Positions 55,265 to 63,073 of a stretch of 64,000 nt of DNA are shown in pieces. Positions within the stretch are counted from its first letter, which is position 1; each line of letters starts with the position of its first letter. The notes beneath the pieces are model-generated. The model searched no databases and had not been told where the DNA came from. It saw nothing but the letters and a program-made list of their open reading frames with translations. The position numbers and the translations under genes are program-made. Source of the DNA: Burkholderiales bacterium PBB1 (lineage in GTDB: Bacteria; Pseudomonadota; Gammaproteobacteria; Burkholderiales; Burkholderiaceae_C); NCBI GenBank assembly GCA_002255905.1, contig NKIN01000004.1, positions 248,001-312,000 on the forward strand. Direction: 5' to 3'.

Positions 55265-55924
55265 ATGTACCTGCCCTCCCATTTCGAAGAATCTCGCGTC
55301 GAGGTGCTGCATCAGTTGATGCACACCCACCCGCTGGGCTTGCTGATCACGCAGTCGACGCCCCCTGCCGCAGGTGCGCCTGTACCCGTCGAGGCCAATG
55401 CCTTGCCGTTTCACCTCGACACCGCTCGCGGCCCGCACGGCACGCTGGTGGCCCACGTGGCACGTGCCAACCCGGTGTGGCGCGAGGCCCGCACCGATGC
55501 CGAGGTGCTGATCGTCTTCCAGGGGCCGCAGGCCTACATCTCGCCGGGCTGGTACGCAACCAAGGCCGAGACCGGCAAGGTGGTGCCGACCTGGAACTAC
55601 GTGCTGGTCGAGGCGCGCGGCCGACTGATCGTGCGCGACGACGCGGCCTGGGTGCATGCGCTGGTGTCGAGCCTGACCGACCTGCACGAAGCCTCCCGAC
55701 CGGCGCCGTGGAAGGTCACCGATGCGCCCGCCGATTACATCGCGGCGACCCAGCGCGCGATCGTCGGCATCGAAATCGAGCTGACCGCGCTGAAAGGCAA
55801 GTGGAAGGTCAGCCAGAACCGCTCGGCCGCCGACCGCGCCGGCGTGGTCCAGGGCCTGACGAGCATCGGCCGAGCAGACGCTGCAACCCTGGTCGAGACA
55901 CATGGCCCGAAGCCTTCGACCTGA
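55265..55924 (+). CDS. PaiB-like FMN-binding negative transcriptional regulator
   Basis: 219 residues, split-barrel flavin-binding family named for B. subtilis PaiB. Signature stretches: MYLPSHFEESRVEVLHQLMH at the N-terminus, PVPVEANALPFHLD, GTLVAHVARANPVWREA near 62, VLIVFQGPQAYISPGWYATK near 85 and VVPTWNYVLVEARGRLIV near 112. The name overstates the case: most members are simply FMN proteins of unknown function. First gene of a run with two cytochrome c genes; the stop is 13 bases before the next start. Confidence 0.92.
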   Translation: MYLPSHFEESRVEVLHQLMHTHPLGLLITQSTPPAAGAPVPVEANALPFHLDTARGPHGTLVAHVARANPVWREARTDAEVLIVFQGPQAYISPGWYATKAETGKVVPTWNYVLVEARGRLIVRDDAAWVHALVSSLTDLHEASRPAPWKVTDAPADYIAATQRAIVGIEIELTALKGKWKVSQNRSAADRAGVVQGLTSIGRADAATLVETHGPKPST

Positions 55925-55937
55925 ACCCTTTTCGACG

Positions 55938-56672
55938 ATGAAACGCCTGACGCTGACCCTGGCCGGCCTGATTGCCGCCGCCGCCACCCTTGCTGCCCAT
56001 GCCGCACCGCCCTTCGAGGACACGCTGGCCCAACGCCTGCAGGCCTGCACCGCCTGCCATGGCGCCCAAGGCCGCGCCGCACCCGGTGTCTACCAGCCGC
56101 GGCTGGCGGGCAAGCCGGCCGGCTACCTGTATCACCAACTGCTGAACTTCCGCGACGGCCGCCGCGACTACGGGCCGATGACCGCGCTGGTCGATCCGCT
56201 GAGCGACGCCTACCTGCAGGAAATCGCCGCCCACTATGCGGCGCTCGAGGTGCCGTACCCCGCGCCACAACCGGCCACCGCGGCGCCCGCCACCCTGCAG
56301 CGTGGCGAGCAGATCGTGCGGCAAGGCGATGCCGCGCGTGGTGTGCCGGCCTGCAACCAGTGCCACGGCGACACGATGATGGGCGTGGCCCCCGCCATCC
56401 CTGGCCTGCTGGGCCTGCCGCGCGACTACGTCAATGCGCAGCTGGGCGCCTGGCGCAGCGGCAAGCGCCGCGCGCAGGCGCCCGACTGCATGGCCCATGT
56501 CGCGCAGCAGCTGAGCTTGGCCGACATCGATGCGGTCTCGCAGTGGCTGGCGGCCCAGCCGGTGCCGCCGGGTGGCAAGCCGCTGGCGCAGCTGCCCGAT
56601 GGACACAAGCTGCCGGCCACCTGCGGTGGCGTGAGTGCCGATGCGGCAACTGCCGCGGGAGCGGTGCGATGA
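55938..56672 (+). CDS. Dihaem cytochrome c (c4-like)
   Basis: 244 residues. Signal peptide MKRLTLTLAGLIAAAATLAA directs it to the periplasm. Two haem sites: C37-T-A-C40-H41 and C139-N-Q-C142-H143, each followed by a class I cytochrome c domain with a late Met ligand (for example YGPMTAL and DTMMGVAPAI). The pairing of two similar domains resembles cytochrome c4. Its stop overlaps the start of the trihaem gene by 4 bases (ATGA). Probable role is passing electrons to a terminal oxidase or from a periplasmic dehydrogenase; no such partner is seen in the window. Confidence 0.9.
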   Translation: MKRLTLTLAGLIAAAATLAAHAAPPFEDTLAQRLQACTACHGAQGRAAPGVYQPRLAGKPAGYLYHQLLNFRDGRRDYGPMTALVDPLSDAYLQEIAAHYAALEVPYPAPQPATAAPATLQRGEQIVRQGDAARGVPACNQCHGDTMMGVAPAIPGLLGLPRDYVNAQLGAWRSGKRRAQAPDCMAHVAQQLSLADIDAVSQWLAAQPVPPGGKPLAQLPDGHKLPATCGGVSADAATAAGAVR

Positions 56673-57991
56673 GCGGCCGTCGGGTGAGGCGATGGGTCCT
56701 GGCGAGCGTGGTCGTCATCGGCGCGTTGGCGGCCGCTGTCGTGGTCGCGCTGAACCTGCGCGGTGAGGGCGACCTGAGCGCCGAGATCGCCGCGGCCCAG
56801 CCCACGACCCAGCCTGCCAGCGCCGACGTGCTGGCCCGCGGCGCCTACCTGGCCCGCGCCGGCAACTGCATGGCCTGCCACACCGCGCGTGGCGGCGAGC
56901 CCTATGCCGGCGGGCGCGGCATCGACACGCCGTTCGGCACCGTCTACAGCAGCAACCTGACGCCCGACGAGCAGACCGGTCTGGGCCGCTGGTCGGCGCC
57001 GGCCTTCTGGCGCGCGATGCACCACGGGCGTTCGGCCGACGGCCGGCTGCTGGTGCCCGCCTTCCCGTACACCAGCACCACGCAGGTCAGCCGCGCCGAC
57101 TCGGATGCGATCTACGCCTACCTGCGCAGCCTGCCGCCGGTGTCGCAGCCGGCCCGGCCGCACGACCTGCGTTTCCCGTTCAACACCCAGGCCGCGCTGG
57201 CCGTCTGGCGTGCGCTGTACTTTCAGCCCGGCGAGTTCCAGCCCGACGCGGCGCGGTCGGCCGAATGGAACCGCGGTGCCTACCTGGTGCAGGGCCTGGG
57301 CCACTGCAACGCCTGCCACGCGCACCGCAATGCGCTGGGCGGCACAACCGGCCCGCTGGATCTGGGTGGCGGGTTGATCCCGGTGCAGAACTGGTATGCG
57401 CCGTCGCTGACCGATGCGCGTGAAGCCGGCGTGGCCGATTGGACCGAGGCCGAGATCGTGGCGCTGCTGAAGACCGGCGTGGTCGATCGCCATGGCGCGC
57501 TCGAGGTGGCCTCGGGCCCGATGGGTGAGGTGGTGCTGCGCAGCACCCAGCACCTGAGCGATGCCGATCTGGGCGCGATGGCCGTGTACCTCAAGACGCT
57601 GGGTGAGCCGCAAGCGACAGCGCCCGCACCGGCCGAGCCAGGCCCGGCTGCGCCCGCCGATCCCCACGGCGCGAAGCTCTACACCGACCACTGCGCCAGC
57701 TGCCACGGCGAGCGAGGCGAAGGTGTGGCCGGCGCCTACCCGCCGCTGGCCGGCAACCGCGCGGTGACGATGGCGGTGCCGGCGAACCTGGTTCGCATCG
57801 TCCTCGAAGGCGGCTTTGCGCCGGCCACCGCCGGCAATCCGCGGCCCTACGGCATGCCCCCCTTCGCGCAGACCTTCAGCAACGACGACCTGGCCGCACT
57901 GCTGACGCACCTGCGCCGCAGCTGGGGTCATCGCGCGGAGGCGGTGACGCCCGTGGACGTCACACGGTATCGGGACAGTGGCGTGCGCTGA
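56669..57991 (+). CDS. Trihaem cytochrome c, alcohol/aldehyde dehydrogenase cytochrome-subunit type
   Basis: 440 residues. An uncleaved N-terminal membrane anchor (WVLASVVVIGALAAAVVVALNL) and three haem sites: C67-M-A-C70-H71, C213-N-A-C216-H217 and C342-A-S-C345-H346. The order and spacing match the membrane-bound cytochrome subunit of acetic-acid-bacterium-type alcohol dehydrogenase and of molybdenum or GMC dehydrogenases. A Pro/Ala-rich linker lies before the third domain. Starts with a 4-base overlap on the dihaem gene. The catalytic flavin or molybdenum subunit that would feed it is not adjacent, so the pair is an orphan module. Confidence 0.9.
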   Translation: MSGRRVRRWVLASVVVIGALAAAVVVALNLRGEGDLSAEIAAAQPTTQPASADVLARGAYLARAGNCMACHTARGGEPYAGGRGIDTPFGTVYSSNLTPDEQTGLGRWSAPAFWRAMHHGRSADGRLLVPAFPYTSTTQVSRADSDAIYAYLRSLPPVSQPARPHDLRFPFNTQAALAVWRALYFQPGEFQPDAARSAEWNRGAYLVQGLGHCNACHAHRNALGGTTGPLDLGGGLIPVQNWYAPSLTDAREAGVADWTEAEIVALLKTGVVDRHGALEVASGPMGEVVLRSTQHLSDADLGAMAVYLKTLGEPQATAPAPAEPGPAAPADPHGAKLYTDHCASCHGERGEGVAGAYPPLAGNRAVTMAVPANLVRIVLEGGFAPATAGNPRPYGMPPFAQTFSNDDLAALLTHLRRSWGHRAEAVTPVDVTRYRDSGVR

Positions 57992-58497
57992 GCGCGCGCC
58001 GCACCGCTTCGATCAGCGCGCAGCCGAAGCGGCGTTGCCGCGCCGCTGGCCCACCGCCATGGAATCCGCCGACATGGGCGTGAGCCTGCTGGTGGTGTTC
58101 AACGGGTTGAGGTTGTTGCGGGAGGCAGTTCGCCGTGTTGTGCGGTTCAGGGTTGCTAAGCAGCGGTTGCGGTCGTTCAGCCATCTGGCGTCGAATGACT
58201 GGTGCCCGCTAAAACCGGAAGCTCATCAAAGTCAGCTTGGCGGTGGCTCCCTTTCCCAAGGGTATCCAGTAGACCAAGACCCACCATTGCGCTGGCGTCA
58301 GATGGCAGGCAGACTGTGAGATGCGGACGGGGTCGTACCCCGCCTAGACTCGCGTTTGAATCAATCAACGATAAACCGTCAGGCTCTCTTTTCCACTAGA
58401 TGCGTTGGCGCGCGCAGCATAGGCCCGATTGAACGGCAGCCCTCGTAATCAAGCAGCAGTGTGTGCTGCATAAAGTAGCAGTTTGACCACGCAAACG
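57992..58497. other. Non-coding region with a gene remnant
   Basis: 506 bases between the trihaem cytochrome gene and the GNAT gene. Bases 58047-58130 encode the end of a P-type ATPase (listed separately). The rest shows no convincing frame, and A+T content rises towards the right. It looks like the scar of a deletion or insertion. Confidence 0.7.
58047..58130 (+). pseudogene. C-terminal remnant of a heavy-metal P-type ATPase
   Basis: The frame reads ESADMGVSLLVVFNGLRLLR (58062-58121), which matches the last membrane helix and end of P1B-type (Cu/Zn/Cd) transporting ATPases. The preceding codons (APHRFDQRAAEAALPRRWP) do not resemble the expected ATPase sequence, and the phosphorylation, hinge and metal sites are absent, so only about 25 codons of a gene of some 700-800 remain. 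The downstream frame continues without relation to the family. Confidence 0.65.
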
Positions 58498-58953
58498 ATG
58501 CCTGTGCCACTCCTTCGCCAAGCAACAGCCGAAGATACTGATTTCATCTACGCCGTCTACGAAGCGACGGCGCGGCACTTGGTTGAAGGCCTTGGCCGGC
58601 GCTGGGCTGAACAGTTAATGCGAGAGAAGGCCAATGTCGAGGCCGTAGATGGCGTTACCAAGATCGTCGTGCTTGGCGAGCAGGACATAGGCTTCTACTG
58701 TGCAGCACTGCGACCCACAGAACTATGGCTGGAGTCTCTGTTTCTGCTGCCGGAGCATCAAGGCATGGGTTTGGGTAAGCAGCTTCTGGGGCAGGCACTG
58801 TCGCAAGCAAGAGCTGCGGACCTTCCACTTCGCTGCCAAGTCATGTCCTACAACCCAGCCATTGGTTTCTACCTCAGTCAAGGCTTGTTCTTGGTCAAAG
58901 AAGAAAGCAACTCCGTCTTCCTGGAAAGTTCGGCGTATCAAGAAACTCGCTGA
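58498..58953 (+). CDS. GNAT family N-acetyltransferase
   Basis: About 151 residues starting MPVPLLRQATAEDTDFIYAVYE; a TTG five codons upstream would give 156. Motif A of the GNAT fold is LWLESLFLLPEHQGMGLGKQLLGQALSQARA with the acetyl-CoA loop Q-G-M-G-L-G near residue 90, and motif B is NPAIGFYLSQGLFLVKEES near the C-terminus. The substrate is unknown. It is richer in A and T than its neighbours and lies in the accessory patch with no operon partner, so horizontal acquisition is likely. Flanked by the ATPase remnant and the DUF2845 gene. Confidence 0.88.
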   Translation: MPVPLLRQATAEDTDFIYAVYEATARHLVEGLGRRWAEQLMREKANVEAVDGVTKIVVLGEQDIGFYCAALRPTELWLESLFLLPEHQGMGLGKQLLGQALSQARAADLPLRCQVMSYNPAIGFYLSQGLFLVKEESNSVFLESSAYQETR

Positions 58954-59160
58954 AGAAGTACCTAAGCTCCTACTCTCGCTTCATGAGGCGAGCGAGTTTC
59001 TTCAGCGCTATTGCGGCAGCGGGCCGATTACTTCGCTCATCCCTCGTCACGCCCGTCCAAGCGGCATTAGCATCGCGCGCCGCATCGAAGGTCCCCTTAC
59101 CTTACTTGCTAGAGCGAGGATAAGATTCGATTTACACCAACTGCTAAACACTGTTAGATC

Positions 59161-59511
59161 ATGAAGACGCAAGTCTTTCTCGGCTTCCTTTCTTACTCCG
59201 CGCTTTTGCTTGGTTCTGACGCAATATTCGCGCAGTCGTTCAGATGCAAAGCCGACTTGGTTAGTCTTGGCGACTCGCGCGCGTCCGTAGCGCAGAAGTG
59301 CGGGCAACCGGTCTCCAAAGATTCGTTCTGTAAGCCGCCAAACCCGCAAGTCACTCAGAATCAAGTTCAGGGTTCTACTGTCGTCAACGTGATTCCCTGC
59401 ACCAACGTCGATGAGTGGACTTACAACCCCGGATACGGGCAGTTCATGACAACGCTGCTGTTCGAAGAGGGCATCTTGCGCGCAATTCGGTATGGCGAGC
59501 GCGTGAAGTAG
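59161..59511 (+). CDS. Periplasmic DUF2845-like protein
   Basis: 116 residues. A signal peptide (VFLGFLSYSALLLGSDAIFA) is followed by a small domain with FRCKADLVSLGDSRASVAQKCGQPVSKDSFC and DEWTYNPGYGQFMTTLLFEEGILRAIRYGERVK, the blocks I associate with DUF2845 (CGxPxSK and EWTYNxG-xFxxxLxFxxGxLxxIxxG). Four cysteines could make two disulfides. Function unknown. The heptamer GTTAGAT sits directly before the start and GTTAGGT follows the gene at 59571; both fit the GTTRRRY pattern of integron cassette ends, but no full attC site is seen. AT-richer than the core genes. Confidence 0.75.
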   Translation: MKTQVFLGFLSYSALLLGSDAIFAQSFRCKADLVSLGDSRASVAQKCGQPVSKDSFCKPPNPQVTQNQVQGSTVVNVIPCTNVDEWTYNPGYGQFMTTLLFEEGILRAIRYGERVK

Positions 59512-59860
59512 CCAGCCTTGCCCAGGGCGTCCCTTTGTCGAGCGGCCGTGCCAATAGCCGTTTGTGTCGAACGTTAGGTTGGCTTTCGAGCGGTTCATTC
59601 GTCTAGACCGACTTCCGTTTCGGGTCGAAAGCGGTCGATTGCCCTGAATCGATCGGTGCTTGGGTTCAGTCCGAAGTGGTCGGAGTCAAAGCGTCGGCAC
59701 CCATCGTCGGGGTCAGCCTTCACCGAGAGTGACCAGCCTTGAAAGGTAGCGGGCAACCGGACGTGGGCCACAGCGTTCCAGACTGTCGCCAGAAAGAAAA
59801 AAGCCCCGAGCGCACAACACTTGGGGCTTTTCTTTGTCCGTCTTGGCGACGGTCTCAGTC
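59512..59860. other. Intergenic region downstream of ssb
   Basis: 349 bases. Apart from the ssb terminator (59795-59834) it holds an imperfect hairpin around CCGTTTCGGGTCGAAAGCGG (59625-59644 area) and no convincing gene. The reverse-strand frame across 59047-59598 is antisense to the DUF2845 gene and was rejected. Confidence 0.6.
59795..59834 (-). terminator. Rho-independent terminator after ssb, probably bidirectional
   Basis: AAAAGCCCC and GGGGCTTTT form a stem around a long loop, with T runs on both sides (TTTTTTCTTTC on the minus strand, TTTTCTTTG on the plus strand). It begins 27 bases after the ssb stop and can also end the plus-strand transcript from the accessory patch. Confidence 0.82.
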
Positions 59861-60370
59861 TCAGAACGGAATGTCGTCATCCATGTCGTCAAACCCGGTC
59901 GACGACTTCGGTGCGGGCTTGGTCGGGGCAGGGCGGCTGGCAGGCGGCGCGCTGCGGGCCGCTGGCGCGGCGCGGCTCTCACCGCGGCCGCCGCCGCCTT
60001 GGTCGTAGCCGCCATCGCTGTCGCCACCCATGCCTTCACGGCCTCCGAGCAACTGCATCTGGTCGGCGATGACCTCGGTGGTGTAGACGTCCTTGCCGTC
60101 CTTGTCTTGCCACTTGCGGGTCTTCAACCGGCCTTCCACGTAGACAGGGCGGCCCTTCTTCAGGTACTCGCCCGCAATCTCGGCCAGGCGGTCGTAGAAG
60201 ACGACGCGGTGCCATTCGGTTTCTTCGACCTTGTCGCCGCTGGTCTTGTCCTTCCAGTTGCGGGTGGTGGCCACGCTGATGTTGCAGATCGCGTTGCCGT
60301 TCGGGGTGTAGCGCACCTCGGGGTCGCGGCCCAGGTTGCCGATGAGGATGACTTTGTTGATCGAGGCCAT
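59861..60370 (-). CDS. ssb: Single-stranded DNA-binding protein
   Basis: Coats single-stranded DNA in replication and repair. 169 residues: N-terminal OB-fold ([82 protein letters not shown]), a Gly/Pro/Ala-rich disordered linker (residues 110-155), and the acidic tip [10 protein letters not shown] that binds partner proteins. Length and order are normal. Divergent from recQ, 89 bases between the starts. Terminated by the hairpin at 59795-59834. Confidence 0.98.
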   Translation of the reverse strand: MASINKVILIGNLGRDPEVRYTPNGNAICNISVATTRNWKDKTSGDKVEETEWHRVVFYDRLAEIAGEYLKKGRPVYVEGRLKTRKWQDKDGKDVYTTEVIADQMQLLGGREGMGGDSDGGYDQGGGGRGESRAAPAARSAPPASRPAPTKPAPKSSTGFDDMDDDIPF

Positions 60371-60442
60371 GTGCGCTGCTCCGGAGGACGATTTCTGATC
60401 CGGCAGATTATCGACTTCGCGCGGCCTTTACCATTGGGTTCC

Positions 60443-60463
60443 ATGCTTTCGGCCGCCCGATGA
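60443..60463 (+). CDS. Possible 6-codon leader peptide overlapping the recQ start
   Basis: ATG CTT TCG GCC GCC CGA TGA: a six-codon frame whose stop overlaps the recQ ATG (CGATGACC). If translated it could couple ribosomes to recQ, which has no ribosome binding site of its own. The candidate -10 TACCAT lies 8 bases before its ATG. Could be chance. Confidence 0.25.
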   Translation: MLSAAR

Positions 60464-62412
60464 CCCCCTATCTCGATGTGATGGATGCGACTGCGGCCGA
60501 GGCGTCGACAGGCCACAGCGAGGCGCCCACCGCCCACGGTCGTGCCGCACTGTCGGTGCTGCAGACGGTGTTCGGCTACACCGCGTTTCGCAATGCGCAG
60601 GCCGAGATCGTCGACCACGTCTGTGCCAATGGCGACGCGCTGGTGCTGATGCCCACCGGCGGCGGCAAGAGCCTGTGCTACCAGGTGCCGGCCATCGTGC
60701 GGCACCGTGCCGACCGCGGCGTCAGCATCGTGGTGAGCCCGCTGATCGCGCTGATGCACGACCAGGTCGGCGCGCTCGAAGAGGCCGGTGTGCACGCGGC
60801 GTATCTGAATTCGAGCCTCACATCGGAAGAAGCCCAGCGCATCGAGCGCGAGATGATGGGCGGGCGGCTGGTGATGCTGTACGCCGCGCCAGAGCGCCTG
60901 ACCACGCCGCGCTTCCTGGCGCAGCTCGATTCACTGCACGAGCGCGGTCTGCTGAGCCTGTTCGCGATCGACGAGGCGCACTGCGTGAGCCAGTGGGGGC
61001 ACGATTTCCGCGAGAACTACCTGTCGCTCAACGTGCTGCACGAGCGCTACCCCGGCGTGCCGCGGATTGCGCTCACCGCCACCGCCGACGACCTCACGCG
61101 CGCCGACATCATCGAGCGCCTGCAACTCGAAGACGCGCGCATCTTCATCAGCAGCTTCGACCGGCCCAACATCCGCTACGCCATCGTCGAGAAGGACAAC
61201 GCGCGCGCGCAGCTGCTGCGCTTCATCCAGGACGAGCACGACGGCGACGCCGGCATCGTCTACTGCCAGTCGCGCAAGAAGGTCGATGAAACCGCCGCCT
61301 GGCTGAGCGAAGAGGGCATCACCGCACTGCCGTACCACGCAGGCCTCGATGCCGAGGTGCGCCGGCGCCACCAGGACCGATTCCTGCGCGAGGACGGGTT
61401 GGTGATGGTGGCCACCATCGCGTTCGGCATGGGCATCGACAAGCCCGATGTGCGCTTCGTCGCCCACCTCGACCTGCCCAAGAACATCGAAAGCTATTAC
61501 CAGGAAACGGGCCGGGCAGGGCGCGACGGCCTGCCTGCCGACGCCTGGATGGCCTATGGCCTGGCCGACGTGGTCAACCAGCGCCGGATGATCGACGACA
61601 GCCCGGCTGGCGAGGAATTCAAGCGCGGCCAGGTCGGCAAGCTCGAGGCGCTGCTGGCCCTGGCCGAGACGCACGACTGCCGCCGCGTGCGGTTGCTGGC
61701 CTACTTCGGCGAGCCCAGCGAACGCTGCACACGCCTGCAGAACGCCTGCGACAACTGCCTGAGCCCGCCGGTCACCTGGAACGCGACCGAGGCCGCGCGC
61801 AAGGCGCTGAGTTGCATCTACCGCTTTCACCAGAACGGCGGCCAGCGCTTTGGTGCCGGGCACCTGATCGATGTGCTGCGCGGCAAGGTCACCGACAAGG
61901 TGACGCAGCACGGGCATGCCACGCTGTCGACCTTCGGCATCGGCGCCGATGTGTCCGAAGGCCAGTGGCGTGCGGTGCTGCGCCAGCTGATCGCGCTGGG
62001 CTACCTGCGCACCGAAGGCGAGTACCACACGCTCGAACTCACGGCCAGCGCGCGCGAGGTGCTGCGCGGCGAGGTGCAACTGCTGCTGCGCGAGCCGAGC
62101 GCTGCAACCTCGACAGCGCGCGGCAAGCGCCGCGGCGCGGCCACCTCACGCGGCAGCAGCACCAAGGACAAGGCGCCGCCCGTTCCGCTGGACGACGAAG
62201 CCACCGAGCGCTTCGGCGCCTTGAAGGCCTGGCGCGCCGAAGTGGCCCGCGAGCACAACCTGCCGGCCTATGTGGTGTTCCACGATGCCACGCTGGCCGA
62301 GATGGCGCGTGCGCAGCCGCAGTCGCTGGACGACCTCGCGCAGATCAGCGGTGTCGGTGCGAAGAAGCTCGAAGCCTACGGACGAGAGATCCTGCGGGTA
62401 TTGCAAGGCTAG
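60460..62412 (+). CDS. recQ: ATP-dependent DNA helicase RecQ
   Basis: 3'-5' superfamily 2 helicase for recombination repair. 650 residues. Walker A MPTGGGKS at about 64-71, DEAH box in [17 protein letters not shown], motif [53 protein letters not shown]; zinc-binding cysteines in [23 protein letters not shown]; winged-helix RQC region; and a C-terminal HRDC domain ([28 protein letters not shown]). The N-terminal 30 residues are not conserved; an ATG at 60481 is an alternative start. Convergent with nothing; the restriction pair begins 53 bases after its stop. Confidence 0.95.
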   Translation: MTPYLDVMDATAAEASTGHSEAPTAHGRAALSVLQTVFGYTAFRNAQAEIVDHVCANGDALVLMPTGGGKSLCYQVPAIVRHRADRGVSIVVSPLIALMHDQVGALEEAGVHAAYLNSSLTSEEAQRIEREMMGGRLVMLYAAPERLTTPRFLAQLDSLHERGLLSLFAIDEAHCVSQWGHDFRENYLSLNVLHERYPGVPRIALTATADDLTRADIIERLQLEDARIFISSFDRPNIRYAIVEKDNARAQLLRFIQDEHDGDAGIVYCQSRKKVDETAAWLSEEGITALPYHAGLDAEVRRRHQDRFLREDGLVMVATIAFGMGIDKPDVRFVAHLDLPKNIESYYQETGRAGRDGLPADAWMAYGLADVVNQRRMIDDSPAGEEFKRGQVGKLEALLALAETHDCRRVRLLAYFGEPSERCTRLQNACDNCLSPPVTWNATEAARKALSCIYRFHQNGGQRFGAGHLIDVLRGKVTDKVTQHGHATLSTFGIGADVSEGQWRAVLRQLIALGYLRTEGEYHTLELTASAREVLRGEVQLLLREPSAATSTARGKRRGAATSRGSSTKDKAPPVPLDDEATERFGALKAWRAEVAREHNLPAYVVFHDATLAEMARAQPQSLDDLAQISGVGAKKLEAYGREILRVLQG

Positions 62413-62465
62413 GTGAATGAGAATTCCGGATCTCAAGTGCCTAGCTGACTCCGGACACGACTCCC

Positions 62466-63068
62466 ATGACCGTCAAACGAAACAAGCTTGACCCAGCGAA
62501 GCTGAATCAGAACGCCTCACTGCCCTTCGAGCTGCGCCTTGAAGATTTCCGACTGGCGATCCAGGATGTCTACGATTTCTTTTTCGACGTAAACAACCAT
62601 CTGGTTGGTAAAGGCTTGGAACGCCTCGATGACACCTTGCGTCCGGCCATCATGTCTGGGGTCCTATCGGACATGTTGACGGCTAGCTTGGCCAAGCACT
62701 CGCGAACGCTGATCGTGAATGCCTATTTCAATGGTCATCCAGACTTGGTCGTCAGAGGGCGATACCCAAACAATGCCATTAAATCTGGCGAACATGGCGT
62801 TGAGATCAAGACCACTCGAAAGTCGGGCGGGGCTGTCGACACCCACGGGGCCCGGCAACAGTGGATGTGCGTGTTTGTTTACCAAGTCGACAACAGTACC
62901 GAGCCCGCGACGGAGCGTCGCCCTATGACGTTCACCGAGGTGTATCTTGGGCAAGTCGAGGTGGCTGACTTTCGGAAAAACGCGCGTAGTGAGTTGGGTA
63001 CGCGTACTGCAACCCTGCATGCAGAAGGAATTGCCAAGCTCAGAAAGAGTTGGCTGTACTTGAGTTGA
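62466..63068 (+). CDS. Probable type II restriction endonuclease (PD-(D/E)xK fold)
   Basis: 200 residues, soluble. The candidate active site is P92-D93 in AYFNGHPDLVVRG and E113-I-K115 in GEHGVEIKTTRKSGG, i.e. D-(19)-E-x-K, the spacing of the PD-(D/E)xK nuclease fold, with a hydrophobic strand before the Asp and after the Lys (QQWMCVFVY). The N-terminal 80 residues (FRLAIQDVYDFFFDVNNHLVGKG) are helix-rich. I do not recognise the specific family. The pairing with an adjacent methyltransferase on the opposite strand makes restriction the best explanation. Base composition is clearly richer in A+T than recQ, consistent with acquisition. Recognition sequence unknown. Confidence 0.72.
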   Translation: MTVKRNKLDPAKLNQNASLPFELRLEDFRLAIQDVYDFFFDVNNHLVGKGLERLDDTLRPAIMSGVLSDMLTASLAKHSRTLIVNAYFNGHPDLVVRGRYPNNAIKSGEHGVEIKTTRKSGGAVDTHGARQQWMCVFVYQVDNSTEPATERRPMTFTEVYLGQVEVADFRKNARSELGTRTATLHAEGIAKLRKSWLYLS

Positions 63069-63073
63069 GGTTG

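Noticed and set aside
59154-59577. Complete integron gene cassette
   Set aside because: Two GTTRRRY heptamers are present, but no matching RYYYAAC box or attC fold was found, and no integrase gene is in the window. Kept only as a question in the accessory-patch finding.
59047-59598. 183-codon frame on the minus strand over the DUF2845 gene
   Set aside because: The plus-strand gene has a signal peptide and family motifs; the antisense frame has neither, and no promoter or ribosome site.
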